NCBI GenBank assembly: GCA_016709335.1
Contig: JADJNC010000026.1
Coordinates: 1-47,633 of the forward strand
Origin: Candidatus Propionivibrio dominans
Lineage (GTDB): Bacteria > Pseudomonadota > Gammaproteobacteria > Burkholderiales > Rhodocyclaceae
Length of the DNA stretch: 47,633 nucleotides
Reading direction: 5' to 3'
The notes beneath the pieces are model-generated. The model was not told the origin of the DNA. It was given only the letters and a program-made list of their open reading frames with translations, and made no database searches. Positions 1 through 8,417 of this stretch are shown here, in pieces. The stretch's first letter is position 1, and every line of letters begins with the position of its first letter. Both the position numbers and the translations under genes were made by a program.

Positions 1-1
1 A

Positions 2-271
2 TCGCGCCAGTTCTTCGGCGAGCTTGCACTGCCTGTCGAAATGGCAGACGCGGCGCGGCTGGATAGCTGGCTGATCGAGCATTGCCGACGTGAGCAGACG
101 CACTTTGTCAGCAAGAGGTACGTCCGCCAGCACGGGCCATTGAGAAGCGGCGATTCTTTGGACGCTGCTGTTCGTGAGCTTGCCGACCTTGACCGCGTGC
201 GACTTCTCAAGGAAGGAAGGCGGCTGAGTATCCCAAGGAACCGGCTGATGATCGAGAGGGGCAAAGCATGA
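2..271 (+). CDS. C-terminal end of a DUF3987-like (primase/helicase-associated) protein, 5' truncated by the window edge
   Basis: The reading frame is open from base 2 to the stop at 269-271, so only the last ~89 residues are visible; the ATG at 41 is probably internal. The visible part has an Ala-rich helix, a WLIEHC segment and a winged-helix-like tail with LDAAVRELADLDRV followed by RRLSIPRN. This resembles the C-terminus of DUF3987 proteins found in phages, plasmids and integrative elements, where a small helical domain follows the ATPase. The next, decayed gene starts at ATG 268 and overlaps this stop by 4 nt, so the two were cotranscribed. The family call is from memory of the C-terminal pattern only, because the ATPase core lies outside the window. 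Confidence 0.45.
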   Translation, partial: SRQFFGELALPVEMADAARLDSWLIEHCRREQTHFVSKRYVRQHGPLRSGDSLDAAVRELADLDRVRLLKEGRRLSIPRNRLMIERGKA

Positions 272-880
272 GCCTTTCAGCACTGGTGCGGAAACGGGCG
301 CCTGTGAGCTTTGCTGCTACTCTCGCTATCAGTTGCTACACATCAGGCTAAATCATTTCCAACTGTAGCAAGTATAGCAACCAGTAGCGGTAGCAAACGT
401 GCCAGAAGATCGGCCGAAAACGGCTCATCAAGTCGTTCCGATGGCTGATTCACTTTACCGACCGTGATTCACTCATGGCGACATTCACGCCAGAAGCAAC
501 GCACAGTGAAGTGCTCGCCGCTATCCGGCGCTGTTGCAGCGGAACCTGTCCCAGAGGCGAATAGGTCACCGACCGGCAGCGAAGCGGCAACTCCGGCAAC
601 TGGTAGCGGCGATCTATCAGGAGGACACCGACGACGACCGCAACGAAGCATTGCATGCGGCGCTGGCTGATCCTGACAGCGCGCTGGTCTGCTACACGGC
701 TATGGCGGATGAGCGTGGACACCGCCACTGACGGATGATGATGATCGGCGCACCTGTCGCCAGTGTGCGAACCCGACGTACCGGCGTCTGTTCGGTGGCG
801 GCACTAGGCGGCGTGGGTGTCGGCACCGGTGGGCTATCGGCCTGCACCTGATCTACTGCAACGCTGCGAAGTCTGAGGGG
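268..880 (+). pseudogene. Decayed mobile-element gene (conserved hypothetical with a C-terminal Cys motif)
   Basis: Fragments of one protein run through three frames. It starts at ATG 268 with SLSALVRKRAP, overlapping the upstream stop by 4 nt. RWLIHFTDRDS and TFTPEATHSEVLAA follow (about 439-515), then AVAAEPVPE in another frame (about 530-556). RQLRQLVAAIYQEDTD through ALADPDSALVCYTA follows in a third frame (to 731), then DDDDRRTCRQCANPTYRRL and, after another shift, APDLLQRCE ending near 880. The order matches a hypothetical protein I recall from betaproteobacterial integrative elements, usually downstream of a DUF3987/primase gene and ending in a Cys-rich RRTCxxCANL...RCEGY module. At least three indels separate the pieces, more than sequence error alone would easily explain. 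Function is unknown. Confidence 0.5.
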
Positions 881-885
881 AAGCC

Positions 886-1143
886 ATGAGCAGAGAAAAA
901 CATCCACCTGTAACGATTGATGCCGCTGCGGGCAAGCCTGACCCTACCCCTCCCAAAATCAAGCTATCCAATATTGAGGATGTACGCAGTAAGATGGCGA
1001 AGATTTACGAAGCCCGATCGGGGAAGCTGGATATTAGCGACGCTGGCCGGCTGGCCTATGTACTGACCGGCATTGGTAAGCCGATTGAAGTTGAAGTAAT
1101 CGAGAAGCGACTTATTGACCTTGAAAGGAAAATGCTGAATTGA
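886..1143 (+). CDS. Small hypothetical protein of mobile-element type, 85 aa
   Basis: An intact 85-residue frame begins at ATG 886 with a purine-rich ribosome site (GAGGGGAAGCC) directly upstream. The N-terminal third is Pro/Lys-rich and probably disordered. Residues ~30-85 form a helical segment, with SNIEDVRSKMAKIYEARSGK, a Gly-rich turn (LTGIGKPIEV) and a final helix EKRLIDLERKM. Proteins of this shape accompany the decayed gene upstream in other integrative elements, but no biochemical role is known to me. The next frame begins in the overlapping bases after its stop, so these genes look like one polycistronic unit. Confidence 0.55.
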   Translation: MSREKHPPVTIDAAAGKPDPTPPKIKLSNIEDVRSKMAKIYEARSGKLDISDAGRLAYVLTGIGKPIEVEVIEKRLIDLERKMLN

Positions 1144-1321
1144 ATCTGACGAAAGACTTGAAGCCGTTGAGTTGGCTATTGCGAAACGGCACGGTGGTGA
1201 TTTAGCAAAACTGGTACTACGTAACGATGATGAAACCGACGACGAAGCTCTAGCGCGTGAAGGGCTGGCAGATTGGCCGGGCGTGGTGGTTTTCCTCAGC
1301 AATGCCGACATTGACCTATAA
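1139..1321 (+). CDS. Small acidic hypothetical protein, start uncertain
   Basis: Immediately after the stop of the 886-1143 gene an open frame runs to TAA 1319-1321. It encodes about 60 residues: ESDERLEAVELAIAKRHGG, then DLAKLVLRNDDETDDEALAREG, then a hydrophobic end WPGVVVFLSNADIDL. The composition is protein-like and the overlap implies translational coupling. No ATG, GTG or TTG lies at the right place; the frame opens at ATT 1139 right after an in-frame TGA, so either a rare ATT start is used or an indel removed the start. No family is recognised. Confidence 0.35.
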   Translation: MESDERLEAVELAIAKRHGGDLAKLVLRNDDETDDEALAREGLADWPGVVVFLSNADIDL

Positions 1322-1622
1322 GGGAAGCCATGGGCATTACAACGACTTGAAAGGCTGGAAAAGCTGATTCAGTGCCAAACGAACCCCTGACCATTATCGT
1401 TAGCTTTGTTTCACCCTGGGCTAGTACAGCCTGAAGTCAATCACGCTAGGACACGCTCGGATGACTGGCGGTTGAACCGTGAGTCCGGCGAGTCACTAGA
1501 GCGACTTCACCAAAAGAGCCACGGAATTAGCGCCAAGGAATGAAAGGGGCGTGGCGTCGATTGTTCTGGATTCTGATGACTAGCGGTTCAGATCGTGGCT
1601 CAGCACGATCTAACTTTATTCG
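1322..1622. other. Gene-poor stretch with a degenerate micro-ORF
   Basis: GGGAAGCC-ATG at 1322-1332 repeats the start context of the 886 gene, but the frame stops after six codons. One frameshift would extend it to a short basic peptide (RLERLEKLIQCQTNP), so this looks like another decayed small gene. Nothing convincing is seen from about 1390 to 1622. Confidence 0.3.
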
Positions 1623-1949
1623 TTAGCTCTCATTTTGCGCCCTAGATTCCCCGCAAAGTGCGGAAATCTCAAGGTGACTAATACGCAACATGCTTGGTCT
1701 GTTCTTACCCCAGACATACGGCGTATCTTTACTGTCTTCAAATGGGATAGACAGCAAAGCTAGTCTCACCCATCCTTTAGAACCAGCAGAGAGCGGCGAC
1801 GCAACTACTGTAGTGTTCGTTAGTAGCACTATTCCATGAACGGACGGTTTGCCATGCTCTCCTTCTGTATGGGCGAGGAAGCCTATATCGTCAATCAGCA
1901 GTTCTCCGGTCAACTTCTTGCGCGGAGCTTTTGTTTTGTGGAAAGGGTA
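1623..1949 (-). CDS. Hypothetical protein on the minus strand, possibly frameshifted
   Basis: A minus-strand frame open from ~1949 to the stop at 1623 reads plausibly as protein: PRKKLTGELLIDDIGFLAHT, GIVLLTNTTVVASPLSAGS and GWVRLALLSIPFEDSKDTP. The only usable start is TTG at 1911-1913. Just upstream, another minus frame reads RPKTLIIVLSTGEKLADVDV and appears to continue into this one, so a single gene with a frameshift near 1945 is possible. I see no start with a ribosome site further upstream (to ~2200). No family is recognised. Confidence 0.25.
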   Translation of the reverse strand, partial: YPFHKTKAPRKKLTGELLIDDIGFLAHTEGEHGKPSVHGIVLLTNTTVVASPLSAGSKGWVRLALLSIPFEDSKDTPYVWGKNRPSMLRISHLEISALCGESRAQNES

Positions 1950-2226
1950 AGGTTAACATCGACGTCAGCTAATTTTTCGCCAGTAGATAGGACGATAATT
2001 AGTGTCTTGGGACGCACGTAGCACCAGAGAGAACGACTCCTCTTCTGACCTTGGCGTGCCCCCTTCCATGTGTAACGACAAGGTCGCTGATATGCGAATA
2101 ACTGAAAGGAACAAGTGTGTTGGAAAAGTGTAGGTCATATTGAACTGAATCGCCGGGCGGGCTGGCGGTTGCTTAGAGTATTGTAAAGGTGGATTTGGCA
2201 AAAATACCGATTTCAGTTTTGCCTAG

Positions 2227-3798
2227 CAGCCTGTCGGACTTAAAAAATATTGCACTGCAAGTCTTAAATATGCTATAGTCATGCTTGGTAAAATTTCAGG
2301 GCTGACCATGTCCAACTTCATTGTGACCGACCGCAAGACCGACTATCTGCTTCCGCCCTCGGTGAGTGACTGGCTGGGTGAAGATCATCTGGCACGGTTT
2401 GTTGTTGAGGTGATCGACCAACTCGATCTATCCAATCTCACTCGTCAGTACGCAGGTCGAGGCTCAAAGGCGCACCATCCGGCGACGTTACTGGCGATCC
2501 TGGTCTATGGCTACGCCACCGGCGTCTTCTCCAGTCGCCGGCTGGAGCGGGCGACCTATGACTCGGTCGCCTTCCGCTACATCGCCGCCAACAGCCATCC
2601 CGATCACGACACCCTGGCGACCTTCCGCCGACGCTTCCTCGACGAACTGGCCAGTCTCTTTGTGCAAGTGCTCGAATACGCGCAGGAATTGAAGTTGCTC
2701 AAACTGGGCACCGTGTGCCTTGATGGCACCAAGATCCACGCCAATGCCTCGCGCCACAGCGCGCTCTCGCATGGGCATATCGAGAAGCTGGAAGTCCAAC
2801 TCAAGGCCGAAGTTCAGGAACTGCTGTCGCTGGCCGAACAAGCCGATCAGGCCGACCTCCCGGACGGCGTCAGCCTGCCCGAAGAAATCAAACGCCGCGA
2901 AGACCGGCTGGCGGCCATGGCGAAGGCCAAGGCCAAGATTGCCGCCCGCGCCGCAGAGCGCTATGCGCAGGAGAAGGCCGAGTACGACGAGAAGATGGCG
3001 CACCGTGCCGCCAAAGAGAAAGACACCGGAAAGAAGCCGGGAGGCCGGGTGCCCAAGGCTCCCGAACCGGGGCCGAAAGACAGCGACCAGATCAATCTCA
3101 CCGACGAAGAGTCGCGTATTATGCCGGTCGCCGGAGGCGGCTACGAGCAAGCCTATAACGCTCAGGCAGCGGTCGATGCCGCCACGATGCTGGTGGTGGC
3201 CACGGGCGTCACGCAAGCACCCAACGACAAAGAGCAGGTCGAGCCGATGCTCAAGACGCTCGATGCGCAGGCCGAGACCTTGGGCGCCGTGGAGCGGCTG
3301 ATGGCGGACACCGGCTACTCCAGCGAGAAGAACATCAAGGCGTGTGAGGCGGCCCACATTGAGCCGCTGATCGCCGTGGCCAAAGAAGAACACCATCCGG
3401 GCTGGCGTGAGCGCCATAGCGAGCCCGCCGCTTTGCCTGCCGAGGCCACGCCAATGCAGGCGATGGCGCATCGCTTGAAGACAAAAGCGGGGCGGGCGGC
3501 TTACGCCTTGCGCAAGCAGACGGTCGAACCGGTCTTCGGGATCATCAAGTCGGTCATGGGCTTTCGGCAGTTCTTGCTACGCGGACTTGAAAAAGTCACC
3601 GGTGAGTGGTCTTTGGTTTGTCTTGCGTGGAATATAAAGCGCATGGCCGTATTGCGCCCAAATTGGGCAAGTAGTCCGTAAAATGGGGTAAAAAGAGGGG
3701 AAAATCGGATAATGCGTAACTATATGGCATATTTTGAGATTAAATAGGCTCTCTGGGTTCTTTGGCCCGCCAAGAGCTAACTCAAGTCCGACAGGCTG
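2227..3798 (+). mobile_element. IS1182-family insertion sequence, apparently intact
   Basis: One transposase gene is bounded by perfect 15-bp terminal inverted repeats: CAGCCTGTCGGACTT at 2227-2241 and its reverse complement at 3784-3798. Each end is bordered by CTAG (2223-2226 and 3799-3802), which fits a 4-bp palindromic target duplication. Including the target, the symmetry is 20 bp or more. Total length is 1572 bp, normal for this family. An intact frame and perfect ends suggest recent insertion or continuing mobility. Confidence 0.85.
2308..3681 (+). CDS. IS1182-family transposase (DUF772 N-terminus, DDE DNase domain)
   Basis: A 457-residue transposase that cuts and joins the ends of its own element. 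The N-terminal DUF772 region (~30-110) includes the family-typical HHPATLLAILVYGYATG and an FRRRFLDEL helix. The catalytic domain has Asp139 (CLDGTKIHANAS), Asp334 (ADTGYSSEKN) and Glu407 (TVEPVFGIIK), separated by a long Lys/Glu-rich insertion (~170-260). The end, WNIKRMAVL, is characteristic. I chose ATG 2308 (MSNFIVTDRKTDYLLPPSV) because family members begin there; an in-frame ATG at 2281 would add nine untypical residues. The frame is complete. Confidence 0.9.
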   Translation: MSNFIVTDRKTDYLLPPSVSDWLGEDHLARFVVEVIDQLDLSNLTRQYAGRGSKAHHPATLLAILVYGYATGVFSSRRLERATYDSVAFRYIAANSHPDHDTLATFRRRFLDELASLFVQVLEYAQELKLLKLGTVCLDGTKIHANASRHSALSHGHIEKLEVQLKAEVQELLSLAEQADQADLPDGVSLPEEIKRREDRLAAMAKAKAKIAARAAERYAQEKAEYDEKMAHRAAKEKDTGKKPGGRVPKAPEPGPKDSDQINLTDEESRIMPVAGGGYEQAYNAQAAVDAATMLVVATGVTQAPNDKEQVEPMLKTLDAQAETLGAVERLMADTGYSSEKNIKACEAAHIEPLIAVAKEEHHPGWRERHSEPAALPAEATPMQAMAHRLKTKAGRAAYALRKQTVEPVFGIIKSVMGFRQFLLRGLEKVTGEWSLVCLAWNIKRMAVLRPNWASSP

Positions 3799-3886
3799 CT
3801 AGGAATGGCATTGCTGTCCTGACGTTCCGAAGGAGGTCTATCACGCTGACCATTCGTGTATTTCCCCCTCCGGTCTAAAACAAATC

Positions 3887-5266
3887 GTGCGTTCCCCGGC
3901 ACATTACCCAGCCTGTCCTGACGGCACAAACCGTACGGAAACGCCCGCATTGTTCTTGGGAACGGCAACGCACTCTCGCGTGCTCAAACAAGTCCCTAGG
4001 CACGTAAATCCAACAGGGCCTGCTGAGGCGCCTCACAATCTTGACCCGGCGGCGGTACGAGTATCTATCGTTGCTGGCCTGATCCAGAAGACAATTCTTC
4101 TTCCGATGGTCGTTATCCTCGCTGCCTGTTCCACCGGCGGGCAACGGGCCAACTATCGGCCCAAGTCGCTGCCCGAATATCGCGCGGAGGCCGAGCACAT
4201 CGTTACCGGCAAGATTACGGACGGACGACTGGCCTTTATCGACCCGACAGCGCGAATACAGTTACAGCCGTCACCCGGCTATGAAACCAACCCGGGTCAG
4301 GAGGGATTTGAAGTTCTGAACTCACGGGCCGATAGTGGCGGGTATTTCGCATTTGTCCAGGACGTCCCGGTAACCCAGTATTTCAGAATAGTGCGTCAGG
4401 CGGATTGCGAAACCACCTCCACCATGACGCTGATCACCCCGGCGCTGGTCAAGACAGCCCCCGACTATTACATCAAGAGCAAGCGATTTTTCGGTGACAA
4501 GCCGCAGTACAAATGCCTGGGCGATTTCAGTGATCGCTTCAGAACACATACCGATAAACGTCTTGAAGGCTCGGATGGTGCGGTGTTTGATAATCAAACG
4601 CTGACGAAAGTAGAAAACAAAGCGCATTTTTTTTTGCAAACCTCGACCTGGCGCATGGCGGGATGGGCCATCAAATTCGCAAATCCTTCCCATGAAGAAA
4701 TTGTCGAAGGCCTCCGTCACAAGGTTTCTGGAAAGATTTATGAGTTGCAGCAACAAACACTGCTGTTCTGGATTCAGAAGAACCGATTTGCACAGTACAA
4801 CGAGTTATTAACCCGTTTGCTGCCCGTCAACGACCCATACCAGGGCGGTCTGGTTTGGCGGGATGTTGACATTGCCATTCTTCGCACCCTGGCAACGGCT
4901 GCCCCGGAAAAAGTACCCAACGAGGTCTGGCTGAAAGTCCTGGAAAAAGGAATTGCTCCAGGAAAACTGAGTCCGTCCAACCCGGTAGTGACTCAATCCA
5001 TGAATGCTGCCGATATTGCGGCCAACGTTCTGGCATGCAAGAAAGACGTATCGCTTGTTCCTCGACTCGAAGCGGTGGTTCGTAACGCGGGATCGTTGCA
5101 GCACAAAGTCGCCGCGGCCAAGGCGCTCAAGGCCATGGGCCGATCCGATATCGTCGTGACCTACATCCACTCTGCGAACAACGACTTCTATCGTTCTGTT
5201 GCCACACCGTTTTCTCACCCTCCTTTTGCCTGTCCCTATACAAGCGCCAAAAGTGCGAAAGATTAG
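3887..5266 (+). CDS. Putative lipoprotein with HEAT-like C-terminus, function unknown
   Basis: The coordinates give the outer open frame from GTG 3887. The real start is probably nearer 4079: LIQKTILLPMVVILAAC is a convincing lipoprotein signal whose lipobox Cys is encoded at 4127-4129, 80 codons after the GTG but only 17 from a CTG at 4079. The mature part (~380 residues) should be anchored to the outer or inner membrane. It has a beta-rich N-terminal half with FRIVRQADCETTSTMTL and an alpha-helical second half. The last ~100 residues (AADIAANVLACKKDVSL, AAAKALKAMG) look like HEAT repeats. The final residues (HPPFACPYTSAKSAKD) look unrelated, so the 3' end may be truncated or fused. No family is recognised. 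Confidence 0.5.
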   Translation: MRSPAHYPACPDGTNRTETPALFLGTATHSRVLKQVPRHVNPTGPAEAPHNLDPAAVRVSIVAGLIQKTILLPMVVILAACSTGGQRANYRPKSLPEYRAEAEHIVTGKITDGRLAFIDPTARIQLQPSPGYETNPGQEGFEVLNSRADSGGYFAFVQDVPVTQYFRIVRQADCETTSTMTLITPALVKTAPDYYIKSKRFFGDKPQYKCLGDFSDRFRTHTDKRLEGSDGAVFDNQTLTKVENKAHFFLQTSTWRMAGWAIKFANPSHEEIVEGLRHKVSGKIYELQQQTLLFWIQKNRFAQYNELLTRLLPVNDPYQGGLVWRDVDIAILRTLATAAPEKVPNEVWLKVLEKGIAPGKLSPSNPVVTQSMNAADIAANVLACKKDVSLVPRLEAVVRNAGSLQHKVAAAKALKAMGRSDIVVTYIHSANNDFYRSVATPFSHPPFACPYTSAKSAKD

Positions 5267-5535
5267 CCTGGCCTTGCAGCTAAGATCGTGACCGATCTCG
5301 ACCGGCAGGGTGCGGAACGCAGCGTCGATTTCCTCGGGCGTGCAGCACTGCTAGTCGATAGCGAGAATGCTTTTTTACGAAACCCACACCGGACTCGATG
5401 GTCCCCAGCACTTCTCCTGAGTGAAGATACCTTATGGTCACCGGCATCGCGAAGAATAAGAGTGGATGAAATTCCCCGATAGCCTTTACGCTTCTTCCCG
5501 TGCCAAAGATTTGGCTGTTTTCGCAAATCATGTTG
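5267..5535. other. Non-coding or decayed stretch between lipoprotein gene and IS1595 transposase
   Basis: Short frames exist on both strands but none has a ribosome site or recognisable protein character. This is probably insertion-element flank or gene remnant; nothing else is seen. Confidence 0.3.
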
Positions 5536-6492
5536 TTAAGCAGTCCCACCAAGCGCCATAGTGAGCCACTGAGCGGGTTTCGGGTCATTGCCGTGTTCGC
5601 GGTCGAGGGCGCGAAACCACCCCAGGTAGTTGGCCAGGTAGCAGGTTGCTACGCCGCGAAACTTGCAGACCCAGGCTTTGAGTCGGCTGTGGTAGGCATT
5701 AACGTTCTGCACGTGCCACGCCCCGTCCACTCGAATGCCAGCCGACAGGTTGACGGCATGATGCTCCACGCCGATATGGCGCGCTGCGGCGGCCAGTGCA
5801 AGGCTGCCGTCAGTGCAAAGCACCACGTCCTTGGTCAAGAACGGCTTCAGGGCGGCAGAGAGCGTCGTCATATCCATGGCCTTGAGAACACAGTCCATCG
5901 TTACGCCGGCACGATCCCTAGCGACCAGAACCGGAACTTGTTCGTGCGAGAGCCCGCGCTTGCTGGCTTTGCCACCGCGTTTGCGTGCCTTTCGGTCCAG
6001 GCCGCTGCGCTTTCCTTTGAACGACAGCAAGAACATCGTTTCGTCAGCTTCGGCAATACCGGTCAGTGCCTGCGGTTGGATAGCCATGGGCAGCGCCAGG
6101 AAGCGATGCCGCCAACGGTGCGCCGTGCTGACGTGGATGTGCAAAGCATCCGCCACTTTGTGCAAGGTCAGACCGTCCCGCAGCGCCTCCGCCTGGCCAA
6201 GCCACTTGCCCCGATTATGCAGGCCGCACAGCGGGGTGCCGGTCAAGGCGCTGAATGTTTTGCCGCACTCCCGACAGCGGTAGCGTTGCAGCCCGTTGGC
6301 GTGGCCGTACCGAATTGCATCTTTAGCCTGGCAATGCGGGCACGCCGCCGTTGTAGCGAAGCGTCCCTCGATAATCAGGGTCGTCGCCGGCTGCTTGTCC
6401 AACAACGCCAATTCCGCCGCCACAACCCGGCGCTGCATCGGTGTCAGGTTTCGCAACGCCGCTGTGATTCGATTCAACTCTGGCTTCCTCAT
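5536..6492 (-). CDS. IS1595-family (ISXO2-like) transposase
   Basis: A transposase of 318 residues from the chosen start. Order: an N-terminal helical region (MRKPELNRITAALRNLTP), a Zn-ribbon (CPHCQAKDAIRYG...CRECGKTF), a helix-turn-helix (TLHKVADALHIHVSTAHRW), then the ISXO2-like catalytic domain with IAEADETMF and CTDGS. At the third position the protein has Asn (NVNAYHSRLK), a variant I recall from some IS1595 groups. I chose ATG 6490-6492 because homologues begin MRKPELN. The open frame continues 67 codons upstream to ATG 6693, and that region also reads as protein (NADYLTGINFETAPGVEV); it may be an interrupted host gene or an extended form. I could not identify terminal inverted repeats, so element limits are not given. 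Confidence 0.8.
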   Translation of the reverse strand: MRKPELNRITAALRNLTPMQRRVVAAELALLDKQPATTLIIEGRFATTAACPHCQAKDAIRYGHANGLQRYRCRECGKTFSALTGTPLCGLHNRGKWLGQAEALRDGLTLHKVADALHIHVSTAHRWRHRFLALPMAIQPQALTGIAEADETMFLLSFKGKRSGLDRKARKRGGKASKRGLSHEQVPVLVARDRAGVTMDCVLKAMDMTTLSAALKPFLTKDVVLCTDGSLALAAAARHIGVEHHAVNLSAGIRVDGAWHVQNVNAYHSRLKAWVCKFRGVATCYLANYLGWFRALDREHGNDPKPAQWLTMALGGTA

Positions 6493-6759
6493 TCCGGGCT
6501 CCTGGATGACTCGGCGCAACTGCGCCGCAACTGCGCCATGACGTCCAGTGTCCTCCATGGGTGGCTCACCAAACGAGCCACCAACACGGTTCGCGAAAAG
6601 AGCCTTATCATTTGATACCTCGACACCAGGCGCCGTCTCAAAATTGATCCCCGTCAGGTAATCAGCATTTTTTCTCATTTCGGGCTCGGCCATTTTTTTG
6701 TCGGCAGAAAGTGCGGGGCGCCGTGAGGAATGTCATGCGATCGTTCTGTGTGGGGGGAC

Positions 6760-7006
6760 TAAAGGTTGCTGAAACGTTGCCATTTCGTCGCAGTAATGTG
6801 GACGGATTGGCGACGTTTTTGCCATTCGAAGGGGACGAAGCCGGTTTGCAGACCTAAAGTTGTAATTTCGTCGCTGTTTCGTTGCTAAATTGGCATCACT
6901 TTGGCGACGTTATTGGTCTTGAGAATCGTAGGGGAGCTGCTGAGGCGTTATGTTGTAATTTCGTCGCAGTTTCGTCGCTGTTTCGCTGCTAAATTGGCAT
7001 TCGCTT
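6760..7006. repeat. Tandem ~95-bp imperfect repeats, third unit split by an IS256-type insertion
   Basis: Three related units follow one another. Unit A starts near 6766 and is the most diverged. Unit B is 6859-6951, beginning GTTGTAATTTCGTCGC and continuing TTGCTAAATTGGCATCAC and TTTGGCGACGTTATTGG. Unit C starts at 6952 with almost the same opening plus an extra TTTCGTCGC copy, and stops at 7006 where the insertion element enters. After the element, 8418-8470 resumes the unit (TTTAGCGACGTCATCG, TTGTGAGAATCACGGGG), matching unit B's second half. The repeats are non-coding; their role is unknown. Confidence 0.65.
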
Positions 7007-7058
7007 GTTAGTGCAACATCCTTTCTGTAAATTCCCTGGTGATTGGTTTTGGTTGTTT

Positions 7059-7123
7059 GCGAATTTTCCGCCTGAAGTGATGAGGGCGCGTAGCGCCCGA
7101 AGAACGGAAGGCGGAAAATTCGC
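7059..7123 (+). other. Large nested hairpin in the IS256-type leader
   Basis: GCGAATTTTCCGCCT at 7059-7073 is perfectly complementary to 7109-7123. Inside lies a second hairpin, GGGCGC-GTA-GCGCCC at 7084-7098. The structure sits between the left end and the transposase start at 7196. It recurs in copy 2 with one T lost from the right arm. It could block read-through transcription or sequester translation of the transposase, as outward-protecting hairpins do in other IS elements; that role is inferred. Confidence 0.6.
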
Positions 7124-7195
7124 GCAAAACCACCGGCAGAGTCGGCGATCAGGTTCTTCGGGGTTATTTTTGTTGATAACATCGAAGGAGTAGCC

Positions 7196-8361
7196 ATGGC
7201 ATTACGTGTTGAAACCAACCCCTTGGAGGCGGCTTATGCGGCGCTGTTGTCTCACGGACTTGATGGTGCCGGTGAAGCACTGCGTATTCTGGTCGACGAG
7301 GCCAGCAAAATTGAGCGTTCGTATCACCTTCAGGCGGCACCCCATGAGCGCTCTGAAGACCGAACCGGCTACGCCAATGGCTTCAAGCCCAAGACGATCC
7401 TGACACGCATGGGTGAAATTACCTTTGCCGTTCCTCAGGTGCGTGACAGCAGCTTCTATCCGTCAGCACTGGACAAGGGCTCCCGCACTGAGCAAGCGGT
7501 CAATCTGGCTTTGGCCGAAATGTACGTCAAGGCGTATCCACGCGCAAGGTCATTGAGGTGCTGCAGCGCCTGGTGGGGCCGGAGGTCTCGATCTCCTCCA
7601 CCCAGGTTAGCCGCGCCACGGCTCAACTGGATACGGGGTTACAGGCGTGGCGGGAGCGCCCGCTCGAGGAGACGCCCTATGTCTTCCTGGATGCTCGCTA
7701 TGAGCGTATTCGCGAAGCGGGACAGATCGTCGATTGCGCGGTACTGGTCGCCGTCGGCGTAACCGCCACCGGCCATCGCCGGGTGCTGGGCGTATCGGTG
7801 GCGCTTTCCGAGGCAGAGGTGCACTGGAGACAGCTCCTCAGCGACCTTATCCGGCGCGGGTTGCGCGGCGTCAAACTGATCATCTCGGACGATCACGCTG
7901 GCCTCAAGGCCGCACGGCGAGCCACGCTACCCAGCGTACCTTGGCAGCGCTGCCAATTCCATTTGCAGCAAAACGCTCATGCCTACGTGCCCCGTCTCGA
8001 TCTGCGCAAGGAGGTCGCTCTGCGTATTCGCTCAATCTTCAATGCCCCCGACAAAGCGGAAGCTCAGCGCTTGCTCAATCAGGCGGTCGAGCGGTGGAAG
8101 AAAGAAGCCCCAAAACTCGCTGATTGGGCCGAAGCCAATCTGCCCGAGGGCTTCGCCGTGTTCGACTACCCATCGGGTCACCGTACCCGCTTGCGTACCA
8201 CCAACGGTCTGGAACGTATCAATCGCGAGATCAAGCGCAGAACCCGCGTCGCTTCAATCTTCCCCAATGCCGCTTCCTGCCTACGCCTTGTTTCTGCCCT
8301 GCTTGCCGAGTGCGACGAGGACTGGATGACCGCTAAGATCTACCTCACTATGAAAGCCTGA
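7196..8361 (+). pseudogene. IS256-family (Transposase_mut) transposase, copy 1, one frameshift
   Basis: Start ATG 7196 follows a good ribosome site (GAAGGAGTAGCC). The reconstructed protein is ~388 residues with the three catalytic positions: Asp in YVFLDARYE, Asp in IISDDHAGL and Glu in NGLERINREIKRR. A C present in copy 2 (TACGTCCAAGG) is missing here near 7528 (TACGTCAAGG), so translation shifts after ALAEMYVK and ends at 7762. The remainder is open in another frame from 7558 to 8361. Copy 2 carries different indels, so the intact sequence can be rebuilt from the pair. Confidence 0.85.
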
Positions 8362-8417
8362 TCCCACATTCCCATTGAATCTCCCGCCTACTTTTACAGA
8401 AAAATAATTGCACTATC

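Larger units (their letters stand above)
7007..8417 (+). mobile_element. IS256-family element, copy 1 (transposase frameshifted)
   Basis: Ends are imperfect inverted repeats of about 25 bp: GTTAGTGCAA...TTTCTGTAAA at 7007-7031 against GATAGTGCAA...TTTCTGTAAA read inward from 8417. Length is 1411 bp. Flanking 9-mers CATTCGCTT (6998-7006) and CATCGCTTT (8418-8426) look like a target duplication spoiled by one shifted T. The element interrupts unit C of the tandem repeat. It is nearly identical to copy 2 at 8986-10393 in the same orientation. Confidence 0.85.

Noticed and set aside
2488..3471. 327-residue minus-strand open frame inside the IS1182 transposase
   Set aside because: It is antisense to a clear transposase and reads as biased His/Arg/Gly-rich sequence; a codon-bias shadow.
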